Source of the DNA: Haematococcus lacustris
Taxonomy: Eukaryota; Chlorophyta; Chlorophyceae; Chlamydomonadales; Haematococcaceae
NCBI GenBank assembly: GCA_030144725.1
Contig: JASKMD010000024.1
Span: 6,269,182 to 6,333,181 of the forward strand
Reading direction: 5' to 3'
Length of the DNA: 64,000 nt
Shown here: piece by piece, positions 24,645 through 36,900 of the stretch
Layout of the letters: each line of letters begins with the position of its first letter
Position numbering within the stretch: position 1 is the first letter of the stretch
The notes under the pieces: model-generated
Told to the model about the DNA's origin: nothing
Database searches by the model: none
Seen by the model: the letters and a program-made list of their open reading frames with translations, nothing else
Position numbers and translations under genes: made by a program

Positions 24645-24993
24645 GCACCAAGGAAAGTGTGGTCGGCAGCCCCCTTGTCCCTCACTAGGGCCTCCATTTG
24701 AGCCGGATCAGAAGTACCTACTAGCAGCCACTAGCAGCCACTAACTAGATCCGGCTCAAACAGTGTTAATGGGCTGTGTGGAGTAAACCCAGTGCACATG
24801 GCACATGAGCCGCCTACCACCTATACTATAGCCTGACCACGAGGGCAATGTGTAGAGTTGGCATGACAAGTCATGCACAAATTGTAAGCTGATGACAGCT
24901 CAACAAAGGGGGCACACATTACTGTGCCTCAGCTGGCTGCTGCTGCTGCTCCTGGGCCTTGGGGGGCTTGTCTCGCAGCCGCTTGTACCCCAG
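24645..24993 (-). mobile_element. Tail of a TnpB/Fanzor-like element, copy B
   Basis: On the minus strand this begins with the coding tail GYKRLRDKPPKAQEQQQQQP ending in a TAA stop near 24922. About 270 bp of 3' sequence follows that matches copy A (42440-42770) block by block, for example the words around 24853 (ATGCCAACTCTACA on the minus strand). Homology starts abruptly at about 24993, so only the 3' end of the element is present. A perfect 10-bp inverted repeat GAGCCGGATC (24700-24709 and 24748-24757) forms a hairpin absent from copy A. Confidence 0.6.
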
Positions 24994-24999
24994 CCTCCA

Positions 25000-27900
25000 A
25001 CTGGCTGTGGGTGTGTACGGCAGTCAGCCCCAGGTGCTGGGAGGGGAGGGTGTACAATGGGAGGCCAGGTGCCAGGAGGGGTGCATGGGAGGGTGTACAA
25101 AGGGGGCATAGCTGGAGTAGCAAGTACTGACCATGCGCTGGAAGAACCTTGGATGGCAGCCAGGCACAGGGGCAGCAAATCCGGCAGCCTTGCTGGGAGG
25201 CCTGTATGAGGGCTGAACTGTGGGAACTTGCAGGTTTGTGTGCGAACCCTGGTCGTGTAAGATATGCGTGAGTAGCTGTGTATGGTTGACAGTTGTGGGA
25301 GCATACAACCACGTGTGCATGTCCACACTTGTTACACTCACGGGCGAGCCTCCACCCTAGCAGCCTGCACCACCCCCCAGCCTTGCCAGTGTGGTCGGCA
25401 GCCGGTGGGGCATAGGAATGAAAATGAAGGAAAGGCTGTTGAAGTGGACGGCTTGCATGTTTTAAACTGGCTTGCACGCCTGACCTTTAGCAAATGGATG
25501 TTTCTGTTGTTCTCTGTGCAAAGTGATACGAGCACTGACTAAGAATGTGTATGGCCTTGGGTGCTTGATGCTCTGCGAGGGCAGAACACACAACTCTTCA
25601 TGACCCCGGGTCCCGTCATACCCCTTCGTCCTTACAGGCTCTCTGGTCTCAGCTCCCTCACAGCCATCATCTCGCTAAGGGCACACTATAAGCTTGCACA
25701 TGTGTTCTTATGCGCAGTGCTTCACCAGGAAAATGATGCAGGGCGTCTAAGGACTTGGCAGCCTTGTAATTGGTACTGGCACCACTGTATCTCAGTCAAG
25801 GTACATATCAACGTCTCGTGGAGAAGTGTAGGGAGGTGTAGAAATCTTTAGTCACATTTGAATATTGGATAAACTCTACGATCCTGACCTGACTGCGACC
25901 TCATAATTGACGAGCGTGACATAGACTGCGCAGTGTCACTCGGCGCTGATGTGACTGCCGTTTCGCACCTCTCCATATGCTTTGTCTTGCCCCTGCTCGT
26001 AGCAGCAGCAGTAGCAGCAACAGCAGTAGCGAAAGCTGGAGTCGTTTGAGATATGACGTCCAATGTTGGGGTCACGGGGGTAGTGGAACTCGTCGTGTCC
26101 CTCCATTCCTTTGTGAACGTGGAGCTTCGGGACCAAGGGCAAGTGCCTGCCGCCTGCTATGTCAGTGAAGCAGCTTCACCTTGCTCCATCAGCCTTGAGC
26201 CTGCCCAGCAGGTGGTACGCTATCCGCGTGCGTGTCAGGCCCCACCCAGCCATCAAGGCAGTGTTGCCGTACTTACCTTCACTGCACACCCGTGGTGAGT
26301 GACTTGACCTGAGCCTTATTCTCAAAGTTTACACCAAGTGGGCAAGGTGCCCCAGTATCAGGCTGGGAGCGCTTTGTGACGAGCACTCTGTTGCAAGCAT
26401 CCTGTGGCAAGCACTCTGACGCACGTTCCTCAGCCCCCTCTGTTGTAAGCACCCCTCCCTTTGTTGTAAGCACCAATGCTGCCAGGCTCCTGTCAGATCC
26501 TCCCGCTGTTGCAGAAGCTCTGGCGCCCGCTGCTGCTGCTGGTGCTGCTGCTGGTGCTGCTGTCTCTGCTCCAGCTTCCCCTGCTCCTGTTGCTGCTGTC
26601 ACCGCGCCACCTGCTCCTCTCAGGGGCTGGTGACGCCTCCTGTGACACAGCTGCAGCCGGTGGTGTTGAGGCTGGCTGGAGCTGGCGCAGTAAAGCTTTC
26701 CAAATCAAGTACTGCCAGGAGGAGCAGGAGCTGGGCGCTGCCCCGTGCTTCCAGGTGAACCCTTGGGTCAGTTCATGGCTATGGTAGCAGCGGGAGCAGC
26801 AGCAGCGGGAGCAGCGCCCCCAGCTGGAGCAGCGGCAGTGGTTGGGGCAGCTGCGGCTCCTGGCTATGACTGCTGGGTGGTCACCATGTGGATGAGAGGG
26901 TACGGTGGGGAGTCCACCATGTAGGGAGAAGCTGCCAGGCAGCTGCACCCATGTAATGTCCATGTTGGACCACCTTCACCAGTGACCAGGGGAGCACTGC
27001 CAAGGTGTGAGGAGGACACACAGAGAAGTGATCACGATGCTTGATGGTGCAGTGGAGGCTGCCAATGCCAATGCCCTGCGCAGCAGCAGCCAGCAGCGGT
27101 AGATGCAGAGGTGGGTCCCATGCAGGGGTGCCCGTACATGGGGTGCCCACACAGGAGGAGGCGTGCCTGGAGGGGCAGGGGCAGACCCCAGACAGGCTTG
27201 CCTGGACAAACGGTGGGCGGGCAGCGGATGGGGAAGATGGCTTGGCCATCCTCCCCCAGCAGCTCAGGGTCCAGCCTGCCTGGGTTCACGGCTGGGTGGG
27301 AGTGGGAGGGCAGCAGCAGGGGACTCCAACCTTGGCCATCCTTGCCCCTTATTGAGCAGCCCAGGGCCATGCGGGGTCCTAACGCGCCGCCTAGGCGATG
27401 CCCTACACTGCTGCTGTTCGCCCGCCCGTCTAGTCACGCCACAGCTGGTGGTCCCTGCCGCTGCTGCTGCTCCAGGTTGGGTGGTTGTGCAGGTGTCCAT
27501 GCTGCTGCTGGTGCTGCTGCTTTTGATATATGCAGTGATGTGGTGGTTGTGCAGTGGTTGCCTCTGCTGCTGCTGCTGCTGCTGCTGCAGGTGTTTACAC
27601 GCGGGGTGTCCTGCCTGCCTGACCTGAGTCTGCATGTGGACCTGGAGCTGTTGTGGCATGAGACGCATTCGGCACCGTGAGTGGGGCTACTTGACTACAT
27701 AGGGCAGCGGTGGGGCAGCGGCAAAGCAGCAATGGACAGCAGTGGGGTGCAATGGGCAGCGGCAAGGCAACAACGGGCAGCCACAGGCAGCGGCAATGCA
27801 GCAACAGACAGCAACGGGCAGCGGCCAGGCAGCAACGGGCAGCAGTGGGGCAGCAACGGACAGCGGCCAGGCAGCAATGGGCAGCAGTGGGGCAGCAATG

Positions 27901-28430
27901 GGCAGCGGCGAGGCAGCAACGGGCAGCGGCGTGCAGCTGAGCAGTTGCAAGCCGCGGTCAGCTGGGCAGCAACGGCTCTGCCATGAGACTTGCAATGGGC
28001 AGCAGCGTGCATGGGGGCTTCCGCCCGAGCCACCTCTTGCTGATGTTTAGCTGGTTGAGCAGGCAAAGCAGGCAGCAGGTGCCTGAGGCAGTCAACACAT
28101 CCCCAGCCTGCTCCTGCCTGTTCCTGCTGCTGCCCGAGTTTTCACACGGGCCATCTAGGGTAGGTGGTGGGAGCCGACCACTCCCCAGGCAACAGCTTCT
28201 CGCATCATGCGCCCAGCTCCTCTTAAGCAGCCTTCTCCCTCTTGGCCTTCTTTCTTCTGTGCAGACGCCTGGTGGCAGGGCGGGCGGGGCAGGCCAAGCA
28301 GGCAGCAGTGGGTTGCAGGCAGCTGGCAGGCAGTTGGCAGGCAGGGCATATGTAGCGCTTTGCTAGAGACGGGCAGCAGTTGGTCGGCAGTTGCTTGGCA
28401 GTTGGCCCACCCCCAGCCCGCTCTTGCTGC
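25000..28430. other. No gene recognised; triplet-rich low complexity
   Basis: Several short open frames on both strands are Ala/Leu/Cys runs from GCT/GCA repeats (26500-26620, 27440-27600). Between 27690 and 27955 there is a degenerate array of GGGCAGCAG/CAACGGGCAG units. I found no exon chain, RNA gene or recognisable domain that I can support. Confidence 0.4.
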
Positions 28431-30656
28431 TGCCGGGCTTTGTTCAGGGGCCTGGTTGAGTCGCAGCTGCGGCCAGTGGCGGTGGATGGTCTGCGACTGG
28501 CTGGTGCAGCCCTGGGCTGCGCTGCCTATCACCAGGCCACCTGGGGCGTTGCCTACTTAGGCATGTGCCACGTGGTCCTGGTCAGCAGCTTGACCGGCTT
28601 TGCCACCAGGGAGGAGCTGCGCAGGTGAGCCTGGGGGGGGGCACTGCGTGGGGCATGGGCAGGGAGGGCAGGGAGGGGAGGGAGGGGAGGGGGACTGGTG
28701 GGGAGGAGGGGTGGTGGAGGGCTGGGAGGGAGGTGGGGGTGGGCCAGGCTGGCCTGCAGGGGATGCTCTATCCCTTGCTGAAGAGATGTACAGATCAGGT
28801 TAGCCCCCCTAGGGGCATAGTAACTACAACTGGGAGGGGAGGAGAGGGGCAGGAAGCCAGGCTGTCGAGGGGGAAGGGGAGGGGAGGAGAGGGTACCAAA
28901 GGGAGGAAGAGGTACCCACCCACCGTGACATGGGCTGCATGCTCAGTAACTGCTACGGGGCGGGCTCAAGCAGCAGGGTGCACACCCCCTCGCCTGCTTG
29001 CCTGCCTAGCGGCCCACCCGCCCGCCTCCTCACCCACGCACCTGCCTGCCTCCCTGCTTAGCCGTCGCTGCTTCTGGCCTGACCCTTGCCTCTCCTTGTC
29101 GTGTGCCTGACAGACTGTGCAGTTTGTTGGGCCGGGACCTGCGCCGGCCCCTAGGCCCTGGCCCCTTCGCCCCCCCCCGCCGCAGCGCCCCTCCCCCTGC
29201 TCGCTCCACCCCCTCCCACCCTCACGCTGCCGCACCCAGAGAAGAGGCAGCCACGGCCACAGCCGCAGCACCAGGCGGTGGCAGCAGCAGCCCAGGGGCA
29301 GGGGCACGCAGGGGGACACACGCCAGCCTGTGGCCGCTTGTCAAAGACCTGCTAGGGGGCCAGGAGGGGGGTGGGGGTGAAGGAGGAGGAGGAGGAGGAG
29401 GGGGTTTCTGGGCTCGGGCTGTGGCGGGGCTGAGGGCCGTGGGGGGGCGGCAGGAAAGGGAGCAGGGCCAAGGGCACGGCCAGGGGCAGGGTGTCAGGCT
29501 GGGGGAGCGGCAAGGCAAGGAGCATGGGGAGGTGGCCCCAGGCCTGGAGGGCCTTCAGCCAGCAGGTGCGGCTGGTGGCTCCCCTGACCCTAGGGGGGAG
29601 GTCAGCAGGGGTCAGCAGAGGTCAGCAGAGGTCAGTAGAGCAGAGGCAGGAGGGGGGGGCAGGGTAGAGGGAGTGGGGTGGAGGGGGGGTGGCCAGCTTG
29701 GGCCCAAGGGATGGGGGTCGAGGGTTAGGGGTTTAGAAGGGTTGGGGAAGGGTAGGGGGGGATTAGGGGGTGGTAGGGAGGGGGAGGTGGATAGGAGATT
29801 TGGGGGCTTGGAGTGGTGGCACCGACTGAGGCGTTTTCATGTAACACTAACCCTGTAACCCTACTCCAATCATGCCCACCCCAACCCCCCCAACACATAG
29901 GTTTGTCACACAGCACAGCTGCCCTCATTTGCTCACTCCAGTATGTCACTCCTCACTCTGCTCCTCACACATCTACACCTCCATCTTATCACACCATCCA
30001 TGCGTCTCGTCTTGTCCTGTTCCAGCCCCTGCAGCCCCGCCTGCCCCTGGTGCCCACTGCACCCCCTCCCCCCTATTCCTCGGCTGCATGGGGGACGAGG
30101 GGGGGGTGTCCCTGCCCACGCCCCTCCCCCCACCCCTTCCCCCCCGCTCCCCCCGCTCCCCTTCCCAGCTGCTGCTGCTGGGCGCCTCCCCCGCCCCCCC
30201 GCCGCCCCGCCTTAGCCTGTGGGCCAGTTCAGGGGGTGACTGGCAAGCAGTGGGCCCGACATGGGACGGCAGGGCCAGCCCCTGCACCCTGATGCACGGC
30301 AGCAGCAGCCACCCAGACCCCCCCGACAGCAGCAGCAGCGTGGGGGCCAGCAGCAGCTGGCTGGGCGGTGGCCCACCTAGCAGGGCCTCCAGCCAGGACC
30401 TGTCCAACCGCCAGCTGTTGAGCCCCCCCCCCTCCGCCTGGGGTCAAGGCCGGGGGGGGTGGGTGGGTGCGCTGCCCCTCCCTTCCTCCCGCACCCACCC
30501 TGGCAGCCCAGGGGGGAGCAGCAGGGGGGGAGAGGGAGGCAGGGGCAGGGGGGGAGGGGGGTGGGGTGGGGGGCTGCAGGGGGAGCCTGACACCCAGGCA
30601 GCTGCTGGCGGGCCTGAAGCCAGGGTCCATGACCAGGCTGCCGCAGCTGAGGGAGG
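28430..30656 (+). CDS. Possible 5' exons of the FAM135-type gene, or a separate gene
   Basis: Coding-like plus-strand stretches lie upstream of the secure FAM135 exons. One is 28430-28624 (ESQLRPVAVDGLRLAGAALG, then SSLTGFATREELR before a GTGAGC donor). A Gly/Pro/Ala-rich part lies at 29112-29345 with LWPLVKDLLGGQE. A Ser-rich part lies at 30155-30656, ending LTPRQLLAGLKPGSMTRLPQ and REG/GTGAGG. Frames change within the last stretch. I could not join them in phase and cannot confirm that they belong to the same gene. No known domain was recognised. Confidence 0.3.
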
Positions 30657-30835
30657 TGAGGGGGTGGGGTGTGGGGTCCAGGCACAGGGAGGAGGGGGGT
30701 GTGGGGGTGGATGAGGGAGCAAGGAAGGGAGCGCGGAGAGGGGGCAGGGTGTGGGAGGGGAGAGGGGCCAGGGGGGGCCAGGCTGCTGGTGCTGGGGTGA
30801 GGGCCCTGCTGGCTCACTCCAAACCTCAATGGACA

Positions 30836-30920
30836 GCAGCAGCAGGGGCAGCAGCAGGGGCAGCAGCAGGGGCAGCAGCAGGGGCAGCAGCAGGGGCAGC
30901 AGCAGGGGCAGCAGCAGGGG
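30836..30920. repeat. 12-bp tandem repeat (CAGCAGCAGGGG)n
   Basis: About seven copies, intronic or linker sequence. Confidence 0.9.
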
Positions 30921-30974
30921 GGCACAGGAGGCCATGGCTGCCTTACACTCACGCCCCGCACCCTGCTGCCCCAG

Positions 30975-33900
30975 GTGCTCCAGCGCAGACGAGCGGTTGA
31001 AGTGCAGCTGGGTGGGGGCCTGCCAGGGGCCCTGGCTCCACGCCTAAGCGCCCTGGGTCAGCTGCTGCACGCCTCCTTGGCGCCACAGCTGGACGTGAGC
31101 CAGGCGCCGCAGGTCAGGACAGGCGGCAAGGAGTAAAGCAGGAGCAGCAGGGGGCGGGGCGGAGCCCCTGTCCCTGAGACCCTGCCCCTGCCCCCCTGCC
31201 CTTGAGCCCCTGGGGCGGGGCGGGTATGGCTGGGGGCGGGGTGGGGGCAGGGCGGGGCGGGGGCAGGTATGGCTATGGTCAGGTGGACTGGGTGAGCTGG
31301 TGGGTGAAAAACTGCCCCTGAGCTCTTGAGCTCCTGCCTCTGCCTCTGCCTCTGCCCCTGCCCCTGAGGCCCTGAGCTCCTGCCCTTGTCCCTGAACCCC
31401 TGCCGTCCTGCCCTGTAGTGCGGTGAGTAGCTCAGTTGGTAATGGGTGCCTCCTACAATCAAGAGGTCGCAGGATCGATACCGTGACGACGCGAATATGA
31501 AGTACATGAGACGCAAAGATGTTTCTAGTACTCGTTCTTTCTAGCCCCTGAGCCCCTGCCCCTGAGAACCTGCCCCTACACCCCTGCTCCTGTACCCCTG
31601 CTTCTGAGGCCCCTGCCCCAGCGCCCCTCAGCCCCTGCCCCAGCGCCCCTGCCCTGTTGCTGCTGTTGATGCCCCACTGTAGGTAACAGGCGCCAGGCGT
31701 GGACCTGTTTCCCCCCACCGCCCCCCTGCCAGCGCAGCCCCCGCCCCTGCCCCTGCCCCTGGCCCTGGCCCCCCCTCCTCCCCGCTGCACCTTCTGTATG
31801 CCAGCATGGCAGGGCCAGCCAGGGAGGCAGGGCTCAGGCTGCGCCGCTTCCTGCGGGGCCTGCCCCCTGCCTGCTTCCAGCCTCAGTCCTTTGAGGTAGG
31901 GGCCAGCTAATGCCCAGCTCTGCCTCGTGATGCCGCTGCTGCTCCTGCTGCCCTCTGTTGCCAGCTGCTCACACTGCTGCTGCTGCTGCTGCTGCCAATG
32001 CCTTCGCCACCTCTGCCACTGCTGACGTCAAACCTAGCCCCACCCAGCTGCTGCCCTTGCTGCTGCTATCTTACTTACCCCCCCCCCCCCCCTCCCCTGC
32101 CCTGGCCCCCTCCTTGCAGGCTCTCCAGGTCATGATGACCGGCCTGCCCCCTGCCGCCCACTCTGCCCTCCTCCCAACCACCACAGCCGCCTGCCCCCCA
32201 GCTGCCGCCTGCCCCTGCACCCCCCACCCCGGCCCTGGCAGCGGTCCGCTGCTACCTGGACAGGCCGCCCGCGCCTCGCTGTCCAACCCCTCCTTCACCT
32301 ACCCCCTGCCAGCCCCTGCCCGCTGCCCCTACCCCCCCACAACCCACAACTGCAACTCATGCAACGGCATCCTGCAGCCACCCCCCCCTCCCTCCCTCCC
32401 CCCTTCCATCCCCCCTCCTACCTCCGGCAATCTGGCAGGCGCCTCCGCCCTCACCCCCATGTTGATCTTGCTAACCCACCTCCACCCCCCCAGCCGCCCC
32501 CGCAGCCACCCCACTGCACCTACCTCCTCTCAGGTCTGCGCCACTGCTGCTGACCCCCAGATCAAACCCCACCAGGCACTGACCCGGATCACCCCGGGGG
32601 GAACACCCCCTCACCCGCCCCCACAACCCGGGCGGGAGGGCCAGCAGCCGGGGCAGGGGTGCCCCCCAACCCCTACCCCCACACCCACCTGCTGCCCACC
32701 CACCAGCAGGGAGAACGCGAGCAGCACCTGCCCTGGCACCCCCCTGGGGGCAGGTGGGGGTACTAGGTATGCCCCCCCTGCCGCTAAGCCCTCCCCCTCC
32801 CCCACCCCCTCCCCAGGGGTCAGGGTCCCACGCAGCCCCCTGGCAGTTAGGCTGCTACGACACTGGCCCGCATCATTGATGTCAAGAGGAGGGGGGGAGG
32901 GGCCAAGTGAGCTCCCCTCCCCCTCTGCTGCTGCAGCTGCTGACGCTGCTGAAGACCCATGTTTGAGGTCTGCCCCCATGCCGCCCCTCCAGCCACCTAT
33001 CCCTGCTGGGCCAACCAGATCCCAACCGCCCTCAACTGCCACCCCCAACCCCCCACCGCAAATACAACCACCACCTGAAGAGCGTGACAGCAGCAGCAGG
33101 GGCAGTGGCGGCCGCAGCACGCTGGATGGGCTGGTGCTGGTGCCCTGGGAGGAGGTGGAGGCAGCGGTGGGGGGCTGGGCGGAGGTGCCTGATGCGCACG
33201 GCTTCAGAGCTCGACTGCCCCCTGAGCCCTCCTCAGGTACTGCTGGTCCTGCCATCAGGGGGAGAGGGGGGGGGGGTGGGGGGGGTAGGGTGGGGGGTGG
33301 GGGGGCAGGGGCCAGGGGGAGGCCAGGCAGGGTGGGCCAGGGTAGGGGTCGGTGATGGTGGTAGGTGATGGTGGGGGCGGCGGTGGGGGCGACCCGGTGT
33401 GAACTTGATTGGGCTTGGCTGAGGGAGGGAGGGAGGGCTGGGCTGGGGGTTTGCAGGGCAGGTGCTGACAGCAAGTTTTAAAATGTAGGATGCGTGTGTC
33501 GCGTGACAGGCAATGAGTGGGACCCAGCTGGGTCACCCTGTGCCAGTTGCCCCTGCAGCTGCTTGCATGGATGGCCACTGCTGCTGCTACTGCTGCCGCC
33601 ACTGCCGCCGCTGCTGCTGCTGCTGCTGCCACTCCTGCTGCTGCTGCTGCCACTGCTGCGGCCACTGTTGCCGCTGCTGCTGCTGCTGTGTGTTGCTGTT
33701 GCTGTCCGTGTCGCTAGGTGAGGCGGTGCAGTACCTGGAGGCGGTGCTTCAGCGCCTGCGCCTGGCCACTGCTGCAGACTGGAACATGGTGCAGGTACAG
33801 AGGCCCCCACCACCCCACCACCACCACCATGACCACCATCACCATCAAACCCATGGCCAACATCACTCTTTCATCCCCCATCACCACCGCCCACCAATGA

Positions 33901-36900
33901 CTGTCTCCGCTGCCCTGCGTGATGAGCGACACACCATGGCACAACACAGCCAGGGCAGCCAGGGCCCTGGACAAGGTGCCCCTGGTGCCCCTGGCACCAC
34001 ACAGCCTGGCCCTGGTGTCCCTGGTGTCCCTGGTCAACATGGCACCACACAGCCTGGCCCTGGTGCCCCTGCCCGGCCCCCCTGCCTGCAGTGGCTGCTG
34101 AGCACCAGCGGCCTGCAGCTGCACCGCCACATGCGCTGCTGCTGGGAGCTGCAGCAGCCGGAGGTGGCGGCAGCATGGGTGGTAGGTGGGGCTCCGGAGG
34201 GGGGGCCCCGGGGGGTGGACCGGGGGGCCACACTGTGCAGCAGCTGCCCGGCCTTAAAAACAACGTGGAATCTCAGGGAGTCGAACCCTGGTCGCAACCT
34301 ATAACCCTGGAGCCTTAGCCTTCGAGCCCACTGCCATGCAGCAGCCATAGCCGGCAACTCGGAGCAATGCTGGGATTTTCCCCCGTGCACCTCCCCCCCG
34401 ACCTGCCCCCCACCCCCATCCCTGCCCACTCACCCACCCACCCATGCGCCAGGTACGCCCCCCTGGCCTCAGGTACATGACCCCCTGGCCCAGACCCCCT
34501 CACAGCTGGCTGCTGCTGCGGCCCAGCGGCGTCTCCAGCTGCAGGCCACCAGCAGACCAGGGCTGCGCTGCACCACCACCCCAGTGAGGCCCGTCCAGGA
34601 TGAGCTGCACCCCTCCCCCACACCTGCCCACCATAGACCACTCACACAGCCAGCCACCCACCCACCTACCCACCCACCTACCCAGCCCACCCAGCCCACC
34701 CACCCACCCACCCGCCCAGCACCCTTCCCGCCCACTGCTCTTTCCCTACCCCTCTGCCACTGCCTGCCCCCCTACCATTGTTTATTCTTCCCACCCCCAC
34801 ACTACCCACTAACCCCCGGGCCCCCCCCCCTCTGCTTGCCCCCTGCCTGACCCCCCTCCTCACGTTCTGACCACCCACCGCCACCCCCCCTGCCTGACCG
34901 CCCTCCTCCTCCCTCCCCTTTGTCCCCTATCCCCTGTCCCCTGGCCCCCCAGGTTCAGCGCCGGCTGTGGTGGCAGCACGCCGCAGAGCAGCCAGTCCTG
35001 GTGGTGGACGACTCCCTGTGGCAAGCGGCCCGCCCGTGGCCCACCTCCCCCACCCCCAGCCCCACCGCCACCCGCCTCGTCTCCCCCCGCCCCACCTCCC
35101 CCGGCACCAAGTCAGGGCAGAAGGAGGGGGTGGGGGCTCACGTGGTGGTGTTTGTGCACGGCTACGCAGTGAGTCAGGGGGAGGGCAGGGCGGGGGGCAG
35201 AGGCTGATGCTGGCCCTGGACCATGGCCAGGCATGCAGGCCTCAGGGATAGGTTGCCGCCTACATGGCTCCTCAGGGGGTCGGGTGGAAAGTCAGGCCCC
35301 CTGCAGCCCCTGACACCCACCTCTTCATCTCCATCAGGCGTCTTGGGCCAGGAGGGGAAGGTTGCTGGCTCCTGCCTGTCGCCTTACAGCAGAAACCCGC
35401 CCGCTCGCCCACCCGCTCGCCCACCCGCTCGCCCACCCGCTCGCCCGCCTGCCTGCCCGCCTGCCTGCCTGCTGCCTGGCCCACTGGTTGCCAACCTACT
35501 GGGTTTGGTTTCCTCAAGGGTGTTGGACCCTGGCGGCTGCAGGGCGCCCCCGCGGACCTGACCCAGATCAAGGGCCACCTGCACCTGGTGTACCCCCACC
35601 TGGAGTGCTATGACAGCAAGGCCAACGAGGTGGGCTGGGCCACGTCTAGGGGCTGGGCGGCAGGGCCAAGGCTGAGGCGTGGTGGATGGGGCTAGGGCAT
35701 ACAGAAGGGGTGGGTTAGGGTTAGAGTTAGGGTGGAGTTAGGATGAGGCAGTTCAATATGCATGAATAGGAATAATATCCTCTTATACATAAGCCGCCGA
35801 TTATTTCTTACATATCACATATACCGTACTCTCCCTTTCGATTCCCTCCGAAAACCGGGAAAGAATAAACATTGAATTTTTTTGGTCTCTCGGGAAGTAG
35901 ATAAACAATTAGTTGACCTTGGTGAGAGTGCCAGCAATGGACCAGTTTGTGGTCCGGGGCATCAGTGCCGCCGATGCAGCTCATAAGCGACACCGCGAGC
36001 TCCTTATGCACGATGAACAACGCTTCCAAATGTCTCGTGATCGGCAAGCGGCAGTGATTGAGAAGCGACTACCTAGGAGACCTCGCAAGCTGTCTAACTT
36101 TGGGCCTTCTCCAGGCCGCAACCCTACCACATCGCCCAACACACCTCCTGCTCACGCACGCACCGGCAAGGCACATTAGAACTAATGGCATCATGCTAAG
36201 GTTCAGCCCATCCTGCAAGGGGGAGGCGGGCCAGGCTGGGGCAAAGGTTGGGGCGGCGGGCCGGGCCTGGGCGGCAAGCAGGGTGGCTGCTTTGCCCGGG
36301 GCAAGGTCGAGGGAGGTGGGCCAAGCTGGGGCAAAGGTCGGGGTCACAGGACAGGCAAGGGTGGCAACCACGCTCGCAACCATGGCGAAGGGGGAGGCGG
36401 CGGGTCATACACGGGCAGCCGGCCAAGGAGGGGTGCTTGCAAGTTTGAATGCTCCGAGGCAGATGATGAGATGTGCCGCCATTGCCAGCAACGGCAGGAG
36501 GACCACGCCTTTATGAGCGAGGTTCAGTGCCCCATGTGACATGGTCAGGTGAAGAGGCCACTAGAAGAGAGGCCACGACAGTTGATTATTTAGATCATGT
36601 GACTTTGATACGAGATCAATGAGGTGGGAGGCTTTATTATTTATATGCACGAAGACGTTCTCAAATTCAGCTTAAACGTACTTTGGCCATTGGGGAACTT
36701 GAAACAATGAAAAATATGGCTCGGGAATGATATTTTAATTATAGTTCCCGAGGCCTCGGGAATTGAAAGGGAGAATACGGTAGAAGGATACTATATACAC
36801 GCCTGTATGCAAATGGATATAAAGCAACTGAGGCAAAGAGAATAGGTAATTCAGAAGCGGGTAGAGGTGAGAGCCTGGGTTGTGGCTGGTGAGCAGGACC

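Noticed and set aside
31958..33355. 465-residue Pro-rich plus-strand ORF as a complete protein
   Set aside because: It reads through likely intron sequence of the FAM135 gene. Only its parts near 33110-33236, seen in another frame, behave as exon.
34255..34330. Functional tRNA gene
   Set aside because: A and B boxes and a T arm are present but the acceptor stem cannot form.
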